The notes beneath the pieces were generated by a model. It was not told the DNA's origin. It saw nothing but the letters and a program-made list of their open reading frames with translations, and did no database searches. The position numbers and the translations under genes were made by a program. Positions 1 through 12,513 of a stretch of 64,000 nt of DNA are shown one piece after another (the stretch's first letter is position 1; each line of letters begins with the position of its first letter). The stretch spans positions 254,179,228-254,243,227 of the forward strand of contig CM030358.1 in NCBI GenBank assembly GCA_017893485.1, read 5' to 3'. The stretch is from Hemerocallis citrina (Eukaryota; Streptophyta; Magnoliopsida; Asparagales; Asphodelaceae).

Positions 1-900
1 TTTCAATCCCCTCACCACATCTCTTTTACAATTTTTTTTTGTTGCTCTACTAACTCAATAGATATAGGTAAGGTAACTTATTTATCTAGACATGGTTAAG
101 GGTGATGTGGTCTTACAAAAAGAAGGCTTTTATAGGTTTCAAAGGGGCAACTAGTGAATAATTGATGTTGGGTAGGCTATTTGTCTTTGGTGATAGATTC
201 TTAGGTGCCTTAATCATTTCCAAGTTTTCATGCAAAATCAAAAATAAGTTTCGAAAAGTAACAAAAGCAAGTTCTAGTTCATCTCAAGAATGTAAATACA
301 AGCAGTCAACTAAATCATGAATACTGAGATCTTCAAATATGTCAGGCAAAATATAGACTAGTGTATGACTCTCTCAAGAATATATGTTAGGCTCAAAACT
401 CACAATTTGTGTATTTAAGTTTACACATAGTTGAACTTGCTATTCTCTTTCATAATTCGTCGAATTGACATGGCCAAGTGAGTAAAAGTTTCAAGCATGA
501 TCCATATGAGAAGTTATTAACATTTTTAAAGATAAAAACCACAATTAATACTTGTTCTCCACTCTCTACCTATAGTAACTGAGCTCATGTTCTCATCATT
601 GTTGTTAAAAGGGGTTTTTTTTTTCTTTACTCTTTTGTTTTGTTTTTGTTTTTGTTTTTTTGTTTTTTTGTTTTTGTTTTTTTTAAGAGTCTCTAAATGT
701 ACCCCCAAACTTAAATGTAACATTGTCCTCAATGTTTGAAACAAAAACTTGAAATAGGCATGTGTCACCATCCCAGTTTGAAAGAGAAAGAAAAAAAAAG
801 TAAAGAAATAAATAAAAAGAAAAGTGTAAGAACATCCCTGACAATTGGGTTGCCTCCCAATAAGCGCTGCGCTTCATATCTTCAGCTAGACTTGACAAGT
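1..900 (-). other. Athila 3' noncoding tail
   Basis: This part lies downstream of the pol stop at 901. No convincing reading frame is present; short possible frames at 526-1083 are low-complexity T/A sequence and its complement. A T-rich run with TTTTTG units spans about 610-685. Athila elements often carry an env-like gene here, but I see none. Confidence 0.5.
693..713 (-). other. G-rich polypurine-tract-like motif
   Basis: Minus strand reads TTAAGTTTGGGGGTACATTT. Such a G-rich motif downstream of pol is common in Athila-like elements and could be a plus-strand primer site. No LTR start follows it directly, so its function here is unproven. Confidence 0.4.
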
Positions 901-3720
901 TTATGCAATGTATTGAATAGTTTGAAGAGTTATATCTTCCTCTCGCGGCTCAAAACTCATCTCAATATATGGTTCCGCGCTATGCCCTTTCACCTTGAAT
1001 GTTTGATTTTTCTCTTTGCTATGAACCTCCAAAGCTCCATGTGGGAAAACTTTTGTAACAATATACGGACCGTACCATCTTGACATAAGCTTGCCCGAAA
1101 AGAGACGTAATTTCGAGTTGTATATCAATACCTTTTGTCCCTCATGAGACTCCTTCTTTGCTAGCTGCTTATCATGATATATCTTGGTCCGTTCTTTCTA
1201 CAACTTTGCATTCTCATATGCATCATGCCTCAATTCTTCTAGCCCATTCAGCTGCAATCTTCTTTTGTCACCTACTTGTTTCATATCAAAATTGAACTTT
1301 TTAATAGCCCAATAAGCTTTGTATTCCTATTCCACCGGAAGGTGACATGCTTTTCCAAAGACCAAACGATATGGTGACTTGCCAATGGGCATCTTGTATG
1401 CAGTTCTATATGCCCACAATGCATCATTCAAGCGTAGCGACCAATCCCTTCTGCTTGTATTTACGGTCTTTTCCAAAATGTTCTTAATTTCTCTGTTGCT
1501 AATCTCCACCTGCCCACTGGTTTGAGGATGGTATGGGTTACCCACTTTATGTGTAATCCCATACTTCTTCATCAAAGAAGCAAATGGATGATTATTGAAG
1601 TGGCTACCTCCATCACTAATTATTGCTCTTGGTGTACCGAACCTGGTAAAGATGTTATCCTGTAAAAACTTGATAATAACTTTGTGATCATTAGTTTTTG
1701 AGGGGACAGCCTCGACCCAATTAGACACATAATCCACACCAACGAGAATATATAAATAGCCAAGTGAGTTAGGAAAAGGACCCATGAAGTCGATTCCCCA
1801 TACATCAAAAAGCTTGATTACTTGAATATTTTTCAGTGGCATTTGATTTCTGGAAGAGATGTTGCCTGTCCTCTGGCATCTATCACAAGTCTTGCAAAAA
1901 GAAAAAGCATCTTTGAATACATTAGGCCAATAAAAACCAGATTGTAGTACCTTAAGTGCTGTTCTTTTTGTCCCAAAGTGTCCCCCACACGCAAACTGGT
2001 GGCAATATTGCAGAATACTCATGTGCTCTTCTTCTGAGACACACCTTCTTATAATTTGATCAGGACAGAATTTGAATAAGTAAGGATCATCCCAATAATA
2101 GTGCTTATACATGGCCACCAATCGCTTTCTTTCTTGACTAGACATACCTAGAGGAAAAACATGAGCAGTGAGATAATTGACAATATCTGCATACCATGGA
2201 AGTTGTATATTTATTTCAAATAAGTGTTCATCTGGAAAGTTTTCATTCAGTGGGGGCACATTTCTCTCTTCATCGTGCAGTAACCTGGACAAGTGATCTA
2301 CAACAACATTGTCGCTCCCCTTCTTGTCTCTAATTTCAAGATCAAACTCTTGAAGCAAAAGCACCCATCTGATCAACCTAGGCTTAGCATCCTTTTTTGC
2401 AAACAAATATCTCAAAGCAGCATGGTCAGTGAAAACAATGACTTTAGATCCAATCAAATATGATCTAAACTTCTCTACAGCAAAAATGACAGCTAACATT
2501 TCTTTTTCAGTAGTGGAATAATTAAGCTGTGCATCATTTAAAGTTCGAGAAGCATAGTAAATAGCATGGGGTACCTTATTTATTCTTTGACCTAAAACAG
2601 CTCCCAAAGCATAATCACTTGCATCACACATAAGCTCGAAAGGACGGGTCCAATCTGGTGCCATGATGATAGGTGCAGAAATGAGAAGATTTTTCAATGT
2701 AACGAAAGCATTCGTGCACTCTTCTGTCCATGCAAACTCAACATCTTTAGCTAACAATCCACAAAGGGGTCTGGAGATCTTGGAAAAATCTTTTATAAAT
2801 CTTCTATAGAACCCTGCATGCCCAAGAAAGCTCCTTACACCTTTGACTGTAGTAGGAGGGGGTAGCTTAGATATGATGTCAATTTTTGCCTTGTCCACCT
2901 CGATGCCTTTTTTGGACACCACATGACCTAAGACAATGCCTTGTTGTACCATAAAATGGCACTTTTCCCAATTTAGCACTAAATTGCATTCTTCACATCT
3001 CTCAAGCACAAGCTGCAAATGGTTAAGGCATTCATCAAAACTAGATCCAAAAACACTGAAATCATCCATAAATACCTCGATGAACCTCTCCACCATGTCT
3101 GAAAATATACTCATCATGCATCTCTGAAATGTAGCTGGTGCGTTGCACAATCCAAATGGCATCCTCCTGTATGCAAAAGTACCAAAAGGGTATGTAAAAG
3201 TTGTTTTTTCCTGATCTTCTGGAGAAATAGCAATTTGATTATAGCCACTATAACCATCTAAAAAACAATAATGACTATATCCTGCTAATCTTTCTAACAT
3301 TTGATCAATAAAAGGAAGAGGGAAGTGATCTTTCCTGGTTTCATTATTTAGCTTCCTGTAGTCAATGCAGACCCTCCAACCTGTGGTCATCCTTGTAGGA
3401 ATAAGCTCATTCTCATCATTCTTCACCACTGTGACTCCACTTTTCTTAGGCACTACATGTATTGGGCTCACCCATTTGCTATCTGAGATAGGATAGATGA
3501 TGCCAACATCTAGTAGCTTAAGAACCTCTGTTCTCACTACTTCCTTCATGTGTGGATTAAGCCTTCTTTGTGCCTCCCTGCTAGGCTTTGCATTATCTTC
3601 AAGAAGTATTTTATGCATGCACTTGGATGGGCTTATTCCCTTGATGTCTATAATGGTCCACCCTAATGCACCCTTGTGTTCTCGCAATACTCTCAACAGC
3701 TTCTCTTCTTTCTACATACT
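901..3720 (-). pseudogene. pol: Athila pol: reverse transcriptase, RNase H, integrase
   Basis: The main open stretch (1327-3696, 789 codons) holds RT with FMDD near residues 209-212, RNase H with acidic residues in MCDASD (358), TEKE (398), FTDH (424) and VDHLS (467), an HHCC zinc finger (H..H..CKTCDRC, about 566-607), and the integrase DDE residues D636, D695 and E731. Together these copy RNA into DNA and insert it. TAG at 1327-1329 and TAG at 1198-1200 interrupt the frame, which otherwise stays open to 901 and ends with the integrase C-terminal segment. A frameshift near 3700-3720 separates it from the protease part. No chromodomain is seen. The low number of breaks suggests a fairly recent insertion. 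Confidence 0.9.
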
Positions 3721-5073
3721 CAAGGTTTGCAGCCACTATCACAGGTAACGTTTGGTTTTCACCCAAGTATGCATACTTCAAGTGTTCAGGTAGCGGCTTT
3801 AGCTCCAAATCTGGTGTCCTGGTATCAGAAGAAACAAAAGTGCTATTAGACACAAGATTTTCAAAACAGGTGCAAACTTACCTGGATATGATTTTAGAGT
3901 TTCAAGGTAGTGTACTGCCTCTTTAATCCACCAATCAGTGTCATCATATTCCTGTTCAACTCGAGATAGTGTTAACGAGTGTGTAATTGTGGCTTGTAGT
4001 GGATCGACGCTATGTACCTGAAATGCTTGGTCAACAATCTCCTGAACCACATCAATATTATAACATTCATGATCATCGTGTGGTAATTTCAGTGCATCAT
4101 ACATTTTAAACTCAATCTTTTCACCATTTATTTTCATACTTATAGTGCCCTTTTTAACACAAAATTTTATATCAGCTAGTCTCATAAAGGGTCTACCTAA
4201 TATGATAGGTAAAGAAGATGGCATAGAAGAGTCTTCCATATCCAAAACAACAAAATCTACAGGCAAAATGAAATCATTTACTTGAACTAAGACATCTTCT
4301 AAAATACCACTAGGTCTCTTGATGTTGCGATCAGCTAATTGCAAAGTGATTGACATTGGTTTGAGTTCCCCCAATCTTAGTTCTTCGTAAACAGAGTAGG
4401 GAAGAAGATTTATGCTTGCCCCCAAATCTAGTAGTGCTTTTTCAAAAAGATGCTCACCAACCCTGCAAGGAATGGTAAAACTACCTGGATCCTTCAACTT
4501 AGGAGGTAATTTCCTCAACAATACGGCACTCACTTCCTTTATTAGAGCAACATTCTCCCGAACCTGAAACGTTTTCTTGTGAGTACAGCATTTTTTCAAA
4601 AATTTGGCATAAGAAGGAATTTGTTTAATAGCATCAAGTAGGGAAATATTGATTTCTACCTTCCTGAGAGTTTTAAAGATATCAAGTAAATGTTGTTCTT
4701 TCTTTTGCTTGACTAACCTTTGAAGGAATGGTGGCAATACTACCCTTTTTTTGTCACTTACCTTGTTGGAAACCAAGGATTTTGCTGGTTGTGTGTCCCT
4801 GATTTTGATTTTGTCTGATTCTTCCGCATTTGTTCCAACCTTGCTGTCGATTATCTTACCACTTCTTAGGGTTGTCACCGATTTGAGTTGTTCTTGTCCT
4901 CTAGGGTTTGGTATGGTTTGTGATGGGAGCTCTCCTGCCTTTCTTTCACTTAATTCCTTAGCGATTTGACCAATTTGCATCTCCAATTTTTGAATGGCAT
5001 GTCCTTGTTGGTTGCTTGTTTGATGTTGCTGTTGGAGCAATTGAAGAACGGTGGATTCGAAATCCAATTTCTT
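3721..5073 (-). pseudogene. pol: Athila protease and gag-pol linker
   Basis: A 422-codon stretch (3799-5067) contains a retroviral-type aspartic protease: the catalytic aspartate is in ALLDLGASINLLP at residue 214 of the stretch, with a second conserved block ending LPIILGRPFMR. It would cut the gag-pol polyprotein. It is in the same frame as the zinc-knuckle part of gag upstream, separated only by TAG at 5074-5076. A frameshift near 3850-3870 and another near 3700-3720 break it before RT; the piece between them is read in a third frame (3611-3853). DLG instead of DSG/DTG is normal for Athila, so it is not counted as damage. Confidence 0.85.
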
Positions 5074-6253
5074 CTATTCTTGAACTGGCCGATCAAAACT
5101 ATTCCCGATCAGGAATTGCCGTGCATGCCCTTGTGCGATTTGAGTGTTTTGATTATTTTGATTATTGTTCCATGAGAAATTTGGATGGTTTCTCCACCCT
5201 GGGTTGTACGTGTTCGAGAAGGGGTTGTTCTTGGGTGGGTACACTCCTTGTCCTACGTAGTTTGCATGCTCCTGATCTGTGAAAGAAGACATTGGACATG
5301 CATCAGTTGTGTGATCAGAATGGGAACAAATTGCACAAATTTCTTTTGCTTGGTTTTTTACGCCACCTAACATCGAAATTGCATTAACAAGCATATCAAT
5401 TTTTTTGTTCATGGTTACCATTTCTAATTGCATGTTATTACTAGTAGAAATTTCGTAAACTCCCTGTTTCTTCGAAAAATCCCCTTCCCCTTGTTGAGAA
5501 TTGTTGTGAGTTCTTGCCGAGTTCTTCGAATAGCTCGATGGCCTCCTCACCGCTCTTCCTCATCAAGATTCCATTGCAAGCTGAATCTACAACTGCTTTG
5601 TTCATGTCATTTAAACCCTCATAGAACGCTTGTACCTGATCATCCTTAGGTATGTTGTGCATAGGACACTTGAGAAGTTTGTTCTTAAAGTCCTTCCATG
5701 CCTCGAAGAACAAATCACCATCTTTTTGTTGGAAGAGTTGAATTTTCCTTTTTAGTTGTTTGGTTTTTTGAGCTGAAAAAAATTCCTTCAAGAACTTTAT
5801 TGCCAATTGCTCCCATGACTGAATTGATCCTGGTTCCAAAGAATTATACCACAATTTAGCATTAAGTTTTAATGAAAATGGGAACAAAATTAACCTGATT
5901 TGCTCAGGAGTGAGCCCTTGGATGCTTTGAGTTCTGCAAAGATCAAAGAAATCTTGTAGGTGAAGATGAGGATCCTCGTCTATTTTGCCACTAAAGTGGG
6001 GAACCATGCTGAGTAATTGTGGTGGTAGGTGCATATTTCCCGTGACATTAGGTTGATAAGCTATGCAAGAAGGTTGCTCAATGTTCTTAGGAGTGAATTT
6101 GTCTTGCATTGGTACTCGATTTGGTACTTCCTCACCCATTGTTGCTTTTGGAAAGGTTGGTGGTTTTAGCTGTTGTTTGAGTTTTTGCAGAGTGTGCTCT
6201 ATCTCTTGGTCAATAGGTAGTAGCTTGGGATGAAGTGATCGTCTCCCGTGCAT
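5074..6253 (-). pseudogene. gag: Athila gag
   Basis: The N-terminal part (5441-6253) is a retrotransposon gag capsid domain with the block LWYNSLEPGSIQSWEQL and the following FF(S)AQKT region. The C-terminal part (5074-5550) is in another frame and has a nucleocapsid zinc knuckle C-x2-C-x4-H-x4-C (CAICSHSDHTTDAC, about 5296-5337). A frameshift lies in the 5441-5550 overlap, and TAG at 5074-5076 ends the second part. Gag forms the particle that packages the element RNA. The start is taken at 6253, about 110 bases downstream of the primer site, where the first good ATG occurs. Confidence 0.85.
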
Positions 6254-6363
6254 ACACCAAAGTCATGTAGCCTTTAACTGGACCGTACCTACAAAAAATT
6301 TAGAGTTTTCAGTAGATAAGTAAGCATTTTTTTAATTGATTTGCAAGTTATAATACTAAACAA

Positions 6364-6381
6364 TCCCCGGCAACGGTGCCA
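6364..6381 (-). other. Primer-binding site, tRNA-Asp type
   Basis: Minus strand TGGCACCGTTGCCGGGGA matches the complement of the 3' end of plant tRNA-Asp with one mismatch. It lies six bases inside the LTR end, the expected place for minus-strand DNA priming. Confidence 0.85.
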
Positions 6382-6387
6382 AAAACT

Positions 6388-8641
6388 TGTTGATCTTTCA
6401 GAGTTATCTAAGTGAATAAATAATCTGAACACAAATTAAAACCTCGTAAGTCTACGAATCGTTTTACAGAAATGTAGTATTAGCAAGGGTCGAATCCACA
6501 GAGATTGTAGTAAATAACTCACTAATCAAATCATTGATATTTTCTTTGCTTGATTGTTGTTATTCACTTTTGTTTTGGTAACTCCCTTTTTTTATGAATG
6601 AAGAGGATAAAAAAAAATAAAAGGATAACAACTCCTACTTAAGAAGGAGATTAAAGTAATTTGAGAGCAAAAAGAAATCTATCAAGAGTTGGGGCATTGA
6701 TTATCACTTTTAGTCATGTATTCTAAACCATACTACTACACAACTATAAATCATTTTGACTTGCTCATGTTGTTAATTATAAAGGTATGGTATCTACACT
6801 TTAAAATTGGTGATTTCCTTAAGCATCGAATTAGGCATGGGTATCTACTCTAATTCTTTTCTTCCTTAAAGTATTTAGCATGATATCTACTAAGTTGCAC
6901 TTCAAGAAAGCATGACAACAATGGAAATTGACAAACACATAAAGAGCTAGAACATGGTATCTATTTTAACTCTTTATGTTGATTAAACTCTAGAACCCAA
7001 ATGAGTTCTTGCGTTACTGATCATGAACACTAAACTCGATCATCTAAATCTGCTCATGTAACAAACTCAAAATATATGATGTATATGGTGATCAATCATA
7101 ACACAACAATTATCAAGAGTGACACTATAAGTATGGTTTAATCAATGAGCATCACAAATGAGTTAACTGTGCATTACAAAGGGTTTAAAAATCATGACTT
7201 AAGCTTCCTTCATGCCCCAATACAAATTTAGTTACACTTGATCATAGATTTATTCAAACAAATGTTAAGACATATATCAATTAAACTAGAAGAAAACATG
7301 ATAGAGAAGTAACACCGTAGTTGTTTGCTCCTTTTCTAACCGTAGCTGATGCTAGATGATCTTCAATGTACTCTTCAATCAGCTTGTATATCTTCTATCT
7401 TCTCAATTGCTCTTCCTTTTTTTCGTCCCTTCATGCACAGCCTGTGTTTTCTTTTTATAGCTTCCTTCCCCCCCTTCTGCAGATCTCTAGCTCAAGAGTT
7501 AAGTAGTTGCAATCTCCACAATATGGGGAATGGACTGAATCACAATCACCTTCACTAACAGCCAGATTCTGATTTGGTAACAAAATCCTTTAGCTAACTA
7601 ACTAGCTTGTCTATGGGAATCTGCAGCTGTACAGTTCTGTTGTTTGCAAAGATTTCGGAATTGATCAATCTCTATTTGTGTTTGCAGATTGGGTTGTAGT
7701 AGAGGTGAGGGTTTATCTCAACTGTGCAGATCTATAGCTCCTCCAAATTGATACTCTCAACTGCCTCTTATAGCTTTCCAAAAATCCAGGCTTCTACAGC
7801 TCCACACAGATTTTGTGCTCTCCTTCTTGGCTTGCAGTTTTGATGTATCTGCATATAATAGCTCTTCTCAAGAGCACATATTTTGTGTTGTGACTTGCAG
7901 CTAACTAATTCAAGGCCAGAGGGTGAAAGAGTAAAAATTTTGCAACTTCACTGTGAAGGACTCAGTTGTGCAGCTGTTTTTGAACATGCACAAGTCATGT
8001 ATCTGTGTGAACAAATACTGATACTGTAGCACTCTTAAAAAATTGCACAGCTGATGCTTGATCTCACTCTCCATTTCAATTGCACTCTGCTAGTTGAAAC
8101 TTTTTTGCAACTTCTTCCACAGTCTTAGTCTTTGCTTTTCTTTCTAAAATCTACGAAATTTTCATGATTTGGGGCTTGATCAATTTGGAGCTTCAACCAC
8201 CAGTAGAGTCACATTAGATAGGGAGTGAAAAAGGGAATTTAGAAAGTGAAGAATGGGGACTGTGAGTTATGAAGTGGAGGTTTCAAGAATGCACAGCTGA
8301 TATGCATAGCTGATATTTGAGTTGTTTTGCCCTGAAAGTTGCTTGGCTTGAAACTTGGTCATCTATGAACTTCACCACCCTTTATTTACTAGTTGATGTA
8401 AAATCACACTTGATGGGAGATTAAAAAGGGAGTTGGAAAGTGAAGAAATGGAGATTGTAAGCATATGAGGTGAAGATTTGTGGTAGTGCTACTGCATGCA
8501 CAGCTGACACAGTGGCAGTGAAAGAGAGGGAGAATTTCACATCTGCACATCTTCTTCTTGTAGAATTTAGCTTTTGATGCTTGAATAAAAAACCCCACAC
8601 TTTCAACCTTGTTGACACAACTCTCCATCATGCCCCTAACA
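6388..8641 (-). repeat. Athila 5' LTR (2254 bp)
   Basis: On the minus strand the LTR begins TGTTAGGGGC and ends GATCAACA, giving the TGTT...AACA ends typical of LTRs. It is followed after a short spacer by the primer-binding site. It is A/T-rich and has no coding frame. A TATA box on the minus strand is annotated at 7452-7459. The second LTR is not in the window, so age by LTR divergence cannot be estimated. Confidence 0.75.
7452..7459 (-). promoter_or_regulatory. TATA box of the Athila LTR
   Basis: Minus strand reads CTATAAAAAG in the middle of the LTR, just downstream of a purine-rich run, which fits a U3 promoter position. Confidence 0.5.
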
Positions 8642-8865
8642 AATGTTTTGATGCAAAATTAAGGTTCTTCATTCCAGTGCTTCATCCTCACAGTGATAGA
8701 TTAGTCTTGAGTAAATCTTGAAACCACTTCATTTAGTTGCTTCTAGGATGTTTCCTATAGAAAAGAGAAAAGAAGTATAAATTACCAAAGATAGAGAATT
8801 TAATTGTTAATTGCATTCAGATTATTGATCCAAAATGTGGACATTAGCAATTTATCAATAGCCTG
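8642..8865. other. Unassigned flank
   Basis: A/T-rich sequence between the Athila LTR and the GC-richer poly(A)-tailed segment. No gene, repeat or target-site duplication is recognised. Confidence 0.3.
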
Positions 8866-9114
8866 CGCTGCCGACACTGATCAGAGGTGCCCACCCCCCA
8901 GGGTCTTGTTAGGGGGATTATGATGTATTTCTTTTCGGCTTACTAGTTTACTTTTGTCCCGCCCCCCATGTCTGTGGTGGAGTTTATGTACTTTCGTTAT
9001 GTTCGTAGGATTTTGTAGTGAGCTCGGTACTCTGAGTTTGTTTAATTAATCACTTATTATTGAAACAGGGTGGCCAGACTCCACCTTTCCTCAAAAAAAA
9101 AAAAAAAAAAAAAA
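8866..9114 (+). mobile_element. Possible 5'-truncated LINE or retroposed 3' end
   Basis: About 225 bases of sequence with a base composition different from its flanks end in a run of 22 A (9093-9114). The run GTGCCCACCCCCCAGG followed by a short T-rich tail looks like the 3' untranslated region of a plant L1 element. No RT sequence and no clear target-site duplication is seen, so a retroposed transcript end is equally possible. Confidence 0.4.
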
Positions 9115-9290
9115 CTTTATAAACAAATATTGTTTTGGCTTTGATTTGCGACTAACTAATGAAGGGCTTGCAACTCTGCAACCAAACAGGCTGCATGTTG
9201 CAGCTTAAGCGACTTTTTGTACTCTTGTTTCTTTTTTGTTTGAGGGAGTGCATGTGTGGCTGCATGTTGCATTTATGACTTTTTATTTTT
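9115..9290. other. Unassigned spacer
   Basis: Sequence between the poly(A) run and the first pararetrovirus segment. It contains repeated GCATGTTGCA words but nothing identifiable. Confidence 0.3.
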
Positions 9291-9292
9291 AA

Positions 9293-9770
9293 TTAGGAAA
9301 ATGTTTTTGTGTCAGTTATAGTAGGTTTTTGAATATTATTTAACTTTCTACGAAGTCCTACTAATAATTTTATAATAATCTTATTTTGTTTAACTACTAA
9401 CCTATCAGAATGAGCGTTTGGAGTATAGCTTTCTATTTCTTGTAATATTTCGATATAATTAAAATCTTTCATCAACTAAGGACAATTTTTTTTTATTTCT
9501 TCCAATAACTCTCTATTTTCTCTTGATTTTTCTTGTACTGTTTCTAATTTTTCTTTTTGGTTTATCTATTGGTGTTGAGCGAATTTTTAATGTGTTAAGT
9601 TTTTTAGACTAATACTATTCTGGTGTTTAATATAATCTATTTTACTTGATATTTCTTTTAATATCTGATTCTTTTCTCTAAGTGTAGTAATAATTATTTC
9701 TAAATAATGCGCAATTTTGCATAAGTCTTCTAAATTTTCTAAATTTACAGGTTTTAGTGGATCTATTTTA
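9293..9770 (-). pseudogene. Pararetrovirus first ORF (coiled-coil type), broken
   Basis: Immediately downstream of the primer site, as expected for the first gene of a caulimovirid. The region is lysine-, isoleucine- and asparagine-rich with heptad-like spacing and contains several stops; the best open piece is 9293-9475 (60 codons). A closely similar copy lies at 21060-21540. In badna-like viruses small virion-associated coiled-coil proteins are encoded here, but the match is by position and composition only. Confidence 0.5.
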
Positions 9771-9786
9771 TGAGCTCTGATATCAA
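9771..9786 (-). other. Primer-binding site, tRNA-Met type
   Basis: Minus strand TTGATATCAGAGCTCA resembles the TGGTATCAGAGC site complementary to initiator tRNA-Met that all Caulimoviridae use, with one change in the core. It sits at the end of the leader. Confidence 0.65.
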
Positions 9787-10540
9787 GAAAAAGGTGTGAT
9801 TAAATTATTTAAATTTTCTTCGGTTAGAATGTTTCAGATTCCTAATATTGCTATGAGGAAAATATTCTTCTAAGGCATTATAAATTTCTTGTTCTTCTTG
9901 TCTTAGTATATAAATTAATTCTTATAGTGTTATTGTTTTTGTTCTTAAATAATTGGTTACGTCACCGTACCAAAGTGGAATTTTAAGAATGTCTAACAAA
10001 ATTATAGTATAAATAGGATGAATTTTTCAGAAGTGTAAACCCCCTACTTGGTACTTACTCCTTGCATATGTATTTTTTATGTCCCTAGTATTTAAAAAAA
10101 AAAAAAACTCACTATGACAAATGAAGGTGAACTAAGCCCTGTTTGACTTTTCAGCCAATCTTAACCATTTTCCCCTTATGGCATCTCTTATAGCCTTTCC
10201 TCATCGGCTGCCATAAGCCTATAGGGTCACTAGTGGTTAACAATTTGTTTTAAGGGCCGAATTATTATCATATGCATATGTAAAGGTTTTTCTGTACATG
10301 AGAAGGGAAAAAAAAGAAAAACATGTTTAATTAAAACTTTAATTTACATAGGGGGACAACGATACATAGCTTAGGGTTTTCCCTTTCGAGAATCCCCTAA
10401 AAAGAAAAGAAAACTTACAGAGAGAGTAACTCAAGCTCTAAAGGGCTTGTTCCTTTTTTATACAAGTTATTTATAAGAGGGGGTGAGGGTACATTGGAGG
10501 AGAATTCAGAAGGATGGAAGGAAAATCTGATGGAGATGAG
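9787..10540 (-). promoter_or_regulatory. Pararetrovirus leader copy 1
   Basis: About 750 bases between transcript start and primer site, comparable to long caulimovirid leaders. It contains local self-complementary pieces such as GGCTTATGGCAGCC-like and GGCTATAAGAG on the same RNA. Copies recur on the plus strand at 13430-14075 and 22500-23228. Confidence 0.55.
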
Positions 10541-10567
10541 ATGATCTTTAAATGTGAGAAGTGGAGT

Positions 10568-10576
10568 CCTTTTATA
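10568..10576 (-). promoter_or_regulatory. Pararetrovirus promoter TATA box, copy 1
   Basis: TATAAAAGG on the minus strand, preceded by an ACGT core (CCACGTAGC) and two units of a roughly 25-base repeat with the word GATATCTCATTACTGAAA. The same arrangement recurs at 13378 and 22420 on the plus strand. Confidence 0.7.
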
Positions 10577-10799
10577 GGCAAGAGGAGGTCTTCTAGTGCC
10601 TTCTTCTGAGCTACGTGGAAGCAGCTTATCCAAGCCGTTTTCTTTTGCCGTGGCATGAAATGGTTCATTCCTTTGTTCAGTGCGCATTTTTCTAAGATTC
10701 TTTCTGAGTGCTTTCAGCAATGAGATATGTTGTAGTTTTCAGTAATGAGATATCTTGTAGCTCTTTTGACTTATTGAAATTTTTACTGGATGCTTCTCT

Positions 10800-12513
10800 G
10801 TTAAGTATCTAGATTATGATATGCAATGAAATCAAGGGACATAGGTGACATTGGTTTGTTGTCACCACTGATGTCTGTGTCCGAAGTGTCCATCTTCTTT
10901 TGTTCATTGTCTTCTAGAATCTCTTTAATGTCTGTTACCTGGGTTGTCGTAGTTGTTAAGGCAGTTTTTACGGCTTGTGCTATCTGTTATGCTATAATAG
11001 CTCTTAAACTATCTTTCTTCTTTTTCATTTTCAATTTTAGTGGTGTTCATTGGAGGCCTTCTATCTGTTGTAATACATTAGTAATCTGAGAGTATGTAGG
11101 GTCTTTTTCTAAAATGGTTTTGCCCTTGTCTTGGCCTTTTGGGAAAGCCACACTCATTAACGGACTTGATATGTCTTTACTGGCTGCCGTTTGAGCCAGA
11201 CTAGTCATTGGATTAAACCCAATGATGTCTCTGTGTTGACTTTTTAGCAAAGTCACAGCAATTAACGGATTTGATAAGTCTTTACCAGTAGCCGTTTGCT
11301 CCGGACTAGTTGTTGAAATTTTGGACTGAATAGTGTCCTTTCTTGCATTCAGATGGGAATGCAAACCTGTCTCATCCCTTTGATTTTGAATAGTGGGAGC
11401 AGTTTTTGGGGGTAGTCTTGTATGGAAAAGTTGCTTCTCTAAATCTGAAATTTGTTGGTATAGCTTTTGTTTTTAAAAAATAAGCCAGTTTATATTCTCA
11501 TTAAGTTTTTTGGTGGTTCTGGCCATTGCTTCACAATGGTCACAATTTTTTTTATACCATGTACGTCTCTTGTAACTTAAAACTCCAATGGGGCTTCCTG
11601 TGCCATTCTCAGAGAAGGAGACAAGTAATAGTTAGGTCCTAAATGCTTTCTTGCTACATCTAAAGCTTCTGAAAGATTATTGAATCCTTTGTAAATTGGA
11701 ATCCTTTTGCTACTTTTATTCAACTGTGAAAAACTCATACTAAGTTACCTTCTAAAACTGCATAAAATTTATATCCTTTATGATTCTAAGTAAATACTTC
11801 TGATAGAGAGTTCATTGCTGCTAAAAAAATGTTTATGATCTTTCAGTTGAAGGAAATCCATAAATGTCTAAGATACGTTGTTTTTCTTTAGTAGTAGAAA
11901 TATGTGAAAAAATCTTAAAAGTAAGATTACTATGTGTGAATACTACTAATTCTTGATTACCGAATATGAGGCTTTCTTGCCATTTTCTTGGTCTAATATC
12001 TGATTAAACATATTATGGTCAGATAGTTGTGGTCTTATATTCTGGTGATATGTATTCTGATCTGGTAATCTTTCATGAGAAATACCAGGCTGCTGTGGTG
12101 GCCTAGCCATCTGCATAAAACCATGAACACGTTCTAGATTAGGTAATGTTTTGAAAGAAATTCTTTTAGGTGTAAGATCTTTTATAGAGATCAAATATCC
12201 GTGCTAATTCATATAGAAAATTTCTGTCTGTTAGTTTATTAATGCTGTGACTAAATGGTTTTATGGAGCATGTCTGAAGAAATTGAAATGACCGAAATTC
12301 TTCATCTATTAATTCATAAGGCTCTGCATTGGTATTATATTCAGTTGGCCTTATCCTTGGTTGTGTAAACAAGGACTTATAATATATTTCTCGTAACTTG
12401 CGATTGATTATGGTAGCATATTCTTCATTAGTCCAAAAATTTTCAAATAATTCAAACAGGGTTATATTAAAAAAAATAATGAGAATATAAACTGTCTTAT
12501 TTTTGAAAAGCAA
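10800..12513 (-). pseudogene. Pararetrovirus 3' ORF, copy 1, broken
   Basis: A run of minus-strand open pieces (12166-12513, 11946-12194, 11047-11364) in different frames, ending shortly before the promoter. The middle part (about 11590-11700) has the motif YKGF..LSEAL, reminiscent of the small conserved module in caulimovirid inclusion-body/transactivator proteins, followed by a repetitive Ser/Pro-rich tail with internally repeated blocks of the type SNPLIAVTLLKSQHRDI. I infer a transactivator-like or virion-associated role only from position and this weak motif. The same gene is partly present at 12523-13154, 21640-22170 and 23232-24240. Confidence 0.45.

Larger units (their letters stand above)
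1..8641 (-). mobile_element. Athila-type Ty3/gypsy LTR retrotransposon, 3' LTR outside window
   Basis: Read on the minus strand the order is 5' LTR (6388-8641), primer-binding site (6364-6381), gag, aspartic protease, RT, RNase H and integrase, then a noncoding tail that runs off the left edge. The RT box FMDDFSVFG, the protease motif DLGAS and a tRNA-Asp primer site are typical of the plant Athila lineage, which lacks a chromodomain. No 3' LTR is found in the first 900 bases: the LTR start TGTTAGGGGC does not recur there, so it must lie outside or be lost. The reading frame carries at least three in-frame stops and three frameshifts, so this copy cannot act alone. The lineage call comes from motifs I recognise, not from a tree. 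Confidence 0.85.

Noticed and set aside
1..690. 3' LTR of the Athila element
   Set aside because: Neither LTR end of 6388-8641 nor similar internal sequence was found there.
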